A DNA stretch of 8,473 nt from Erythrobacter donghaensis (GTDB lineage: Bacteria; Pseudomonadota; Alphaproteobacteria; Sphingomonadales; Sphingomonadaceae), in NCBI RefSeq assembly GCF_001557325.1, contig NZ_LSJS01000153.1:1-8473 (forward strand), given 5' to 3'. A model generated the notes under the pieces. The model ran no database searches. It worked only from the letters and a program-made list of their open reading frames with translations, and had not been told where the DNA came from. Shown one piece after another: positions 5,296 through 8,473 of this stretch. The translations under genes and the position numbers were made by a program. The stretch's first letter is position 1, and each line of letters begins with the position of its first letter.

Positions 5296-5937
5296 ATGTC
5301 ACATCCCGTTGGTAAAAAAGAAGAAAGCCGCGCGAAAATACTCGCGAGTGCGGGGCGGGGCTTCCGCAGCCAGGGCTATGGCGGGTTGGGAGTCGACGGT
5401 CTGGCGAAGTCTGCCGGGGTCACCTCCGGTGCGTTTTACGCCCACTTCCGGTCGAAGAAGGACGCCTTCCGCGAAGCGGTCGCGGCCGGCATGGCCGACC
5501 TTGCCGATGGCATCGCCGGCATGAAGGCAGAGGGCGGCGCGTGGGTGGCGCGCTTCGTCGACTTCTACCTCACCGACCGGCGCAGCTGCGACCTTGCCGA
5601 AAGCTGCGCATTGCAGAGCCTGACGGGCGAGGTCGCGCGCGCCGACGCTGAGACCCGTTCGGCCTATGAGACGCAACTGCGGCGGGCGATCGACACTCTC
5701 GCCTCGGGCATGGCCAGCGGAGACAGCAAGGCCGATCAGGCCGAAGCCATCGCCATGCTCGCCATGCTCTCGGGCGGCATCTCCATGGCCCGCGCAGTCG
5801 AGGATCCGGCGCTTGCCGACACGATAGTCGCGGCTCTGAGAAGCAAGCTCGAACGAAAGCCGGGGCATGCAGACCCGTCGATCGAAGCCGCCGGACCAGT
5901 GCCTCCCCTCGCCCTCAGCGCGTCCCCGCCTTGCTGA
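5296..5937 (+). CDS. TetR/AcrR family repressor, NemR-like
   Basis: A 213-residue DNA-binding regulator. The N-terminal TetR domain spans about residues 8-58, with the helix-turn-helix in VDGLAKSAGVTSGAFYAHFRS (33-53). The C-terminal ligand domain holds SCDLAESCALQSLTGEVARA (97-116); its C98 and C104 appear to align with C98 and C106 of E. coli NemR, where C106 senses oxidants and electrophiles (alignment by eye from memory). A low-complexity tail follows residue 187 and overlaps the end of the phospholipase D gene. The ATG at 5296 has GGAAGG 8 bases upstream; a GTG two codons earlier is less likely. It is divergent from the YdhR-like/DUF1993/gloA operon across four similar palindromes, so it most likely represses that operon and itself. 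TetR membership is secure; the inducer is inferred. Confidence 0.9.
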   Translation: MSHPVGKKEESRAKILASAGRGFRSQGYGGLGVDGLAKSAGVTSGAFYAHFRSKKDAFREAVAAGMADLADGIAGMKAEGGAWVARFVDFYLTDRRSCDLAESCALQSLTGEVARADAETRSAYETQLRRAIDTLASGMASGDSKADQAEAIAMLAMLSGGISMARAVEDPALADTIVAALRSKLERKPGHADPSIEAAGPVPPLALSASPPC

Positions 5938-7105
5938 TGCGGTAATCCGCAAGGCTCAGCCAGTAGGCGATCCGCCAGCGCAGCCGGTTCCAGAAGGTGC
6001 TGTTGCGGGCATACCAGCCCGGCGTGATCGGCTCGCTCGAGGCTTCGAGATGGTCGATCAGCTTGCGCAATTCCGCCGCCAGCCCCGCATCCTCGATCCT
6101 GACCATCAGCTCGACATTGATGCGGAAGCTCCGCTTGTCGAGATTGGCGCTGCCGACATAGGCGATGTCGTCAACCACCAGCAGCTTCATGTGGAGCTTG
6201 CAGATCCCGAACTCAAAGATCCGCACCCGCGCGCGCAGCAGCTTGCCGTAGAGCAGCCGCGCCATGTCGATCGCGGCGGCGATGTCGGACTTGCCGGCCA
6301 TGATCATGCGTGCCTGTCCGCGCTGGCCGACGCGGGCGATCAGGCGGCGGAAGCTCCTCGGCGGAGAGAAATAGGCCGAGACCGTGTCGAGCCGTATGGC
6401 GCCGACCAGATCCTTGCGCAGCACCCAGGCCCAGTGCCCCTTGCGCACCAGCGGCCCCCCGACCAGCAGGCGCACAGGGCCGTCTCCGCCGTCCCAGTCC
6501 TTGACGATGTCGCGCAGCCGCCGCAGCTGGCGGGTGCGTCCTTCCGCCGCATTGGCGACCCAGCTCTGGAGCAGGCCGAACCAGCGGGTGAACTGTTCCA
6601 CCACCGGCCCCTCGATCACCACCGAGAGGTCGCACCAGCCGTTCTCGGCGGGGATCGCGAAATAGTGGTCGGAGACATTGGCGCCCCCGGTCATCACCCG
6701 CGCCCCGTCGGCGATGGTCATCTTCTGGTGGTTGCGCACGAGGTAGCGCGTGCCCCAATTCGGGCTGAAGATCGCGAAACTGCCGCCGGCCTCGACCAGC
6801 GGATCGAAAAACGCCGCGCCCGCATCATTGCCGAAATCATCGACGATCAGGTCGACCTTGACCCCGCGACGCGCGGCGGCGACCAGCGCGTCGCGCACCA
6901 TGGTGCCCGAGACGTCGCTGTCGAACAGGTAGTAGAAGACGCGCAGGCTCTCCCGCGCGCTCTCGATCAGCGCGACGAGCGCCTTCAGCCGGTCCTGCCC
7001 GTGGGGATAGAAGGTGAAATCGTGGCCCGCCGCACGCAGGCTGAAAGGATCGAGATCGCAGTAATCGGGCGCATCGGCGGGCGATTCGGCGGGGGCGGTG
7101 GCCAT
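5915..7105 (-). CDS. Phospholipase D / cardiolipin synthase-like protein (two HKD motifs)
   Basis: A 396-residue member of the phospholipase D superfamily. Two HxK(x4)D motifs are complete: H126-K128-D133 (NHQKMTIADG) and H305-K307-D312 (LHMKLLVVDD), each followed by the usual Gly/Asn strand (GGANVSDHY, GSANLDKRSF). Such proteins transfer phosphatidyl groups, as in cardiolipin synthesis from phosphatidylglycerol or from phosphatidylglycerol plus phosphatidylethanolamine, or hydrolyse phosphodiesters. There is no N-terminal pair of membrane helices as in ClsA; the layout resembles the soluble or peripheral ClsB/ClsC type. An aromatic and basic C terminus (FWNRLRWRIAYWLSLADYR, 371-389) could bind membrane. 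The ATG at 7105 has no clear Shine-Dalgarno sequence. Its 3' end overlaps the convergent tetR 3' end by 23 bases, so it is probably not in that regulon. Substrate cannot be read from the sequence. Confidence 0.85.
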   Translation of the reverse strand: MATAPAESPADAPDYCDLDPFSLRAAGHDFTFYPHGQDRLKALVALIESARESLRVFYYLFDSDVSGTMVRDALVAAARRGVKVDLIVDDFGNDAGAAFFDPLVEAGGSFAIFSPNWGTRYLVRNHQKMTIADGARVMTGGANVSDHYFAIPAENGWCDLSVVIEGPVVEQFTRWFGLLQSWVANAAEGRTRQLRRLRDIVKDWDGGDGPVRLLVGGPLVRKGHWAWVLRKDLVGAIRLDTVSAYFSPPRSFRRLIARVGQRGQARMIMAGKSDIAAAIDMARLLYGKLLRARVRIFEFGICKLHMKLLVVDDIAYVGSANLDKRSFRINVELMVRIEDAGLAAELRKLIDHLEASSEPITPGWYARNSTFWNRLRWRIAYWLSLADYRISKAGTR

Positions 7106-7236
7106 GGCGGCAGGTCTAGCGCACCCTTGCGGCGGGTTGACAGCCTCGCGCGGTGAACGGGGGCAGGCTTGCGAGCGTGCAGCAGCGGCCTGCCGCGCTT
7201 GACCTCCCTGCCCGGGGGGCGGATAGACGGTGTCCG
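7106..7236. promoter_or_regulatory. Divergent intergenic region between PLD-like gene and rrf2
   Basis: Holds TTGACC (7199-7204) and GATAGA (7222-7227) with a 17-bp spacer pointing at rrf2. The -10 is weak (3 of 6), and the start point would fall near 7234, leaving almost no leader before the ATG at 7237. A perfect TTGACA at 7137-7142 has no matching -10. A 7-bp inverted repeat GGCAGGC/GCCTGCC (7162-7168, 7188-7194) is of unknown meaning. No promoter for the PLD-like gene could be named. Confidence 0.35.
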
Positions 7237-7677
7237 ATGCTCTCGCAGAAGACCCGCTATGCGATCCGCGCGATGCAGCACCTTGCCGACAATTATGGCC
7301 AGGGGCCGGTGCAGCTTGCCGCGATCGCCGAGACGCAGAAGATCCCGGCCAAGTTCCTGACGGTGATCCTGTCCGAACTGGCGCGCGCCGGGCTGGTCGA
7401 ATCGCTGCGCGGGCGCGACGGGGGCTACTGGCTCGCCATCCCCCCGCTCGACATCACCTATGGCGACCTCATCCGCCACATGCGCGGCAGCCTCGCACTG
7501 GTGCCCTGTGCGAGCCGCTATGCCCACGAGAAATGCAAGAACTGCCTCGAGGAAGGCGAGTGCCGCACCCGCGCGCTGATGCTCGACGTGCGCGACCGGA
7601 CCGCGCAGATCCTCGACACCATCCGCCTCTCCGACCCGATCGCGCCGGTGCCCCCGTTCGAGGGCGACACGGTCTGA
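7237..7677 (+). CDS. Rrf2-family transcriptional regulator with cysteine cluster
   Basis: A 146-residue winged helix-turn-helix regulator. MLSQKTRYAIRAMQHLAD opens the domain, the recognition helix follows in IPAKFLTVILSELARAGLVES (36-56), and the wing is RGRDGGYWLA (58-67). After the LDITYGDLIRHMRG helix comes a cysteine cluster C91-x8-C100-x2-C103-x5-C109. Many Rrf2 proteins (IscR, NsrR, RirA) bind a [2Fe-2S] or [4Fe-4S] cluster with three cysteines in this loop; here there are four, with different spacing from IscR. It may sense iron, redox state, nitric oxide or sulfur status, and the sequence does not decide which. The ATG at 7237 matches the family start; only a weak ribosome site precedes it. 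It is convergent with chrA, 15 bases from stop to stop. Confidence 0.9.
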   Translation: MLSQKTRYAIRAMQHLADNYGQGPVQLAAIAETQKIPAKFLTVILSELARAGLVESLRGRDGGYWLAIPPLDITYGDLIRHMRGSLALVPCASRYAHEKCKNCLEEGECRTRALMLDVRDRTAQILDTIRLSDPIAPVPPFEGDTV

Positions 7678-7692
7678 CCGCGAGCCGCGGGG

Positions 7693-8473
7693 CTAGCCGA
7701 CAAGGACGAGCGCGAAGGCGAGCGCGAAGGCGAGCGCCGCGAGCACGCCCGCTCGCCAGTCGAAGCTGGCGAGCTCCGGCCACGAGAGCCGCAGGGGCCC
7801 CGCCTCCACCGCACCGACGCGGGCGAACAGCACGTGGAGCGCGAACCACACGGTGAGGTTGGCGATCACCCCCACCACCGCCGCGGTCACCGCCGCGAGC
7901 CCGCCCTTCAGCCACACCGCCTGCCCCAGCCGGTCGATCCACGGCGCGAGCGCGAAGATCCACAGGAAGCACGGCGCGAAGGTCACCCAGGTCGTCAGCC
8001 CCGCGCCGAGCAGTCCGGCGACCAGCGGCGTGAAGGGCTCAGGCGCGCGGAAGGCCGCGAGGTAGCCGACGAACTGAGTCACCAGAATCAGCGGCCCCGG
8101 CGTGGTCTCGGCCAGCCCCAGCCCGTCGGCCATCTCGCCGGGTTGCAGCCAGCCGAAGCCCTGCACCGCCTCCTGCGCCATGTAGGCGAGCACGGCATAG
8201 GCCCCGCCGAAGGTGACGATCGCAAGCTGCGAGAAGAAGGCACCCACCTGCCACAGCACGTGGCTCTCGCCCAGCGTGGCGGCGATCAGCGCCATCGGCG
8301 CGGCCCAGATCGCGCCCCAGACGAGCACCGCGAGGATGGTGGTGCGCCATGGCCGCGCGGGCAGCACCGCGCCCGCCTTGCCCGGCTTCAGCGCCAGCAG
8401 GTCGGGCCGTTGCCGTGCGATCAGGATGCCGACCGCCCCCGCCCCGAGCACGATCAGCGGAAACGGCAGCGCG
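7693..8473 (-). CDS. chrA: Chromate transporter ChrA, C-terminal part (runs off the window edge)
   Basis: Inner-membrane transporter of the CHR family; members with two CHR domains export chromate and give chromate resistance. The 259 visible codons include the end of the first half or linker (LPFPLIVLGAGAVGILIARQ, then a polar loop) and the complete second CHR domain. Its signatures are VTFGGAYAVLAYMAQEAV, GWLQPGEMADGLGLAETTPGPLILVTQFVGYLAA and a following GLTTWVTFAPCFLWIF. Roughly six hydrophobic segments are visible. The C-terminal helix ALAFALAFALVL is encoded by a short tandem repeat near 7710-7735. The frame stays open to the window edge without a start, so the N-terminal domain lies beyond it. 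The link to chromate is by family; sulfate-like anion transport cannot be excluded. Confidence 0.9.
   Translation of the reverse strand, partial: ALPFPLIVLGAGAVGILIARQRPDLLALKPGKAGAVLPARPWRTTILAVLVWGAIWAAPMALIAATLGESHVLWQVGAFFSQLAIVTFGGAYAVLAYMAQEAVQGFGWLQPGEMADGLGLAETTPGPLILVTQFVGYLAAFRAPEPFTPLVAGLLGAGLTTWVTFAPCFLWIFALAPWIDRLGQAVWLKGGLAAVTAAVVGVIANLTVWFALHVLFARVGAVEAGPLRLSWPELASFDWRAGVLAALAFALAFALVLVG

Noticed and set aside
7137..7142. Perfect TTGACA box
   Set aside because: No -10-like hexamer 16-18 bp downstream on the plus strand (GGGGCA region), so it is not called a promoter.
5867..7156. A 429-codon open frame on the plus strand opposite the PLD-like gene
   Set aside because: Its composition (Asp/Arg/His/Pro-rich, no motifs) is typical of antisense shadow frames. 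The minus strand carries two intact HKD motifs.
7678..7690. CCGCG-AGC-CGCGG hairpin between the convergent rrf2 and chrA stops
   Set aside because: Only a 5-bp stem with no T-run on either strand. Too weak to call a terminator in DNA this rich in G and C.
7710..7740. Short tandem repeat (GCGAAGGCGAGC units)
   Set aside because: It lies inside chrA and encodes the repeated Ala-Leu-Ala-Phe of the last membrane helix. It is explained by hydrophobic coding, not by a mobile or regulatory repeat.

Overview
The window is GC-rich, gene-dense DNA from an alphaproteobacterium. The most likely source is the Sphingomonadales, near Erythrobacter and its relatives. The reasons are the chromosomal dnaB divergent from an UPF0262 gene, the alphaproteobacterial form of DnaB, and very high G/C use at third codon positions. 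The genus is inferred by eye and was not tested by a search. I see no rRNA, tRNA, insertion sequence, CRISPR array or prophage gene.

Layout. (1) Positions 1-1525, minus strand: a tight three-gene unit, UPF0262 protein -> membrane-anchored GH25-like protein -> cytidine deaminase (cut by the window edge). (2) 1664-3184, plus strand: dnaB, the replicative helicase, divergent from that unit across about 140 bp that carry a DnaA-box-like 9-mer. (3) 3295-5151, minus strand: an operon of a tandemly duplicated YdhR-type protein, a DUF1993 protein, glyoxalase I and perhaps a 57-residue one-helix peptide. (4) 5296-5937, plus strand: a TetR-family repressor gene divergent from that operon. (5) 5915-7105, minus strand: a two-HKD phospholipase D/cardiolipin synthase-like protein whose 3' end overlaps tetR. 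(6) 7237-7677, plus strand: an Rrf2-family regulator with four cysteines. (7) 7693-8473, minus strand: the C-terminal part of a ChrA chromate transporter, convergent with rrf2.

The most interesting part is 3295-5937. The 5152-5295 gap between tetR and its target operon holds four copies of a near-palindromic 14-mer (consensus ATAnCGATCGTTAT). Two of them fill the -35/-10 spacers of predicted promoters, one on each strand. The repressor has two cysteines that seem to match the redox-sensing region of E. coli NemR, which also controls gloA. I infer an electrophile- or aldehyde-responsive detoxification module similar in logic to nemR-gloA, but with a different gene set: a duplicated YdhR protein and DUF1993 in place of nemA. 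A 12-bp perfect hairpin between the first two genes of the operon suggests differential expression. The other genes look like ordinary housekeeping or accessory content.
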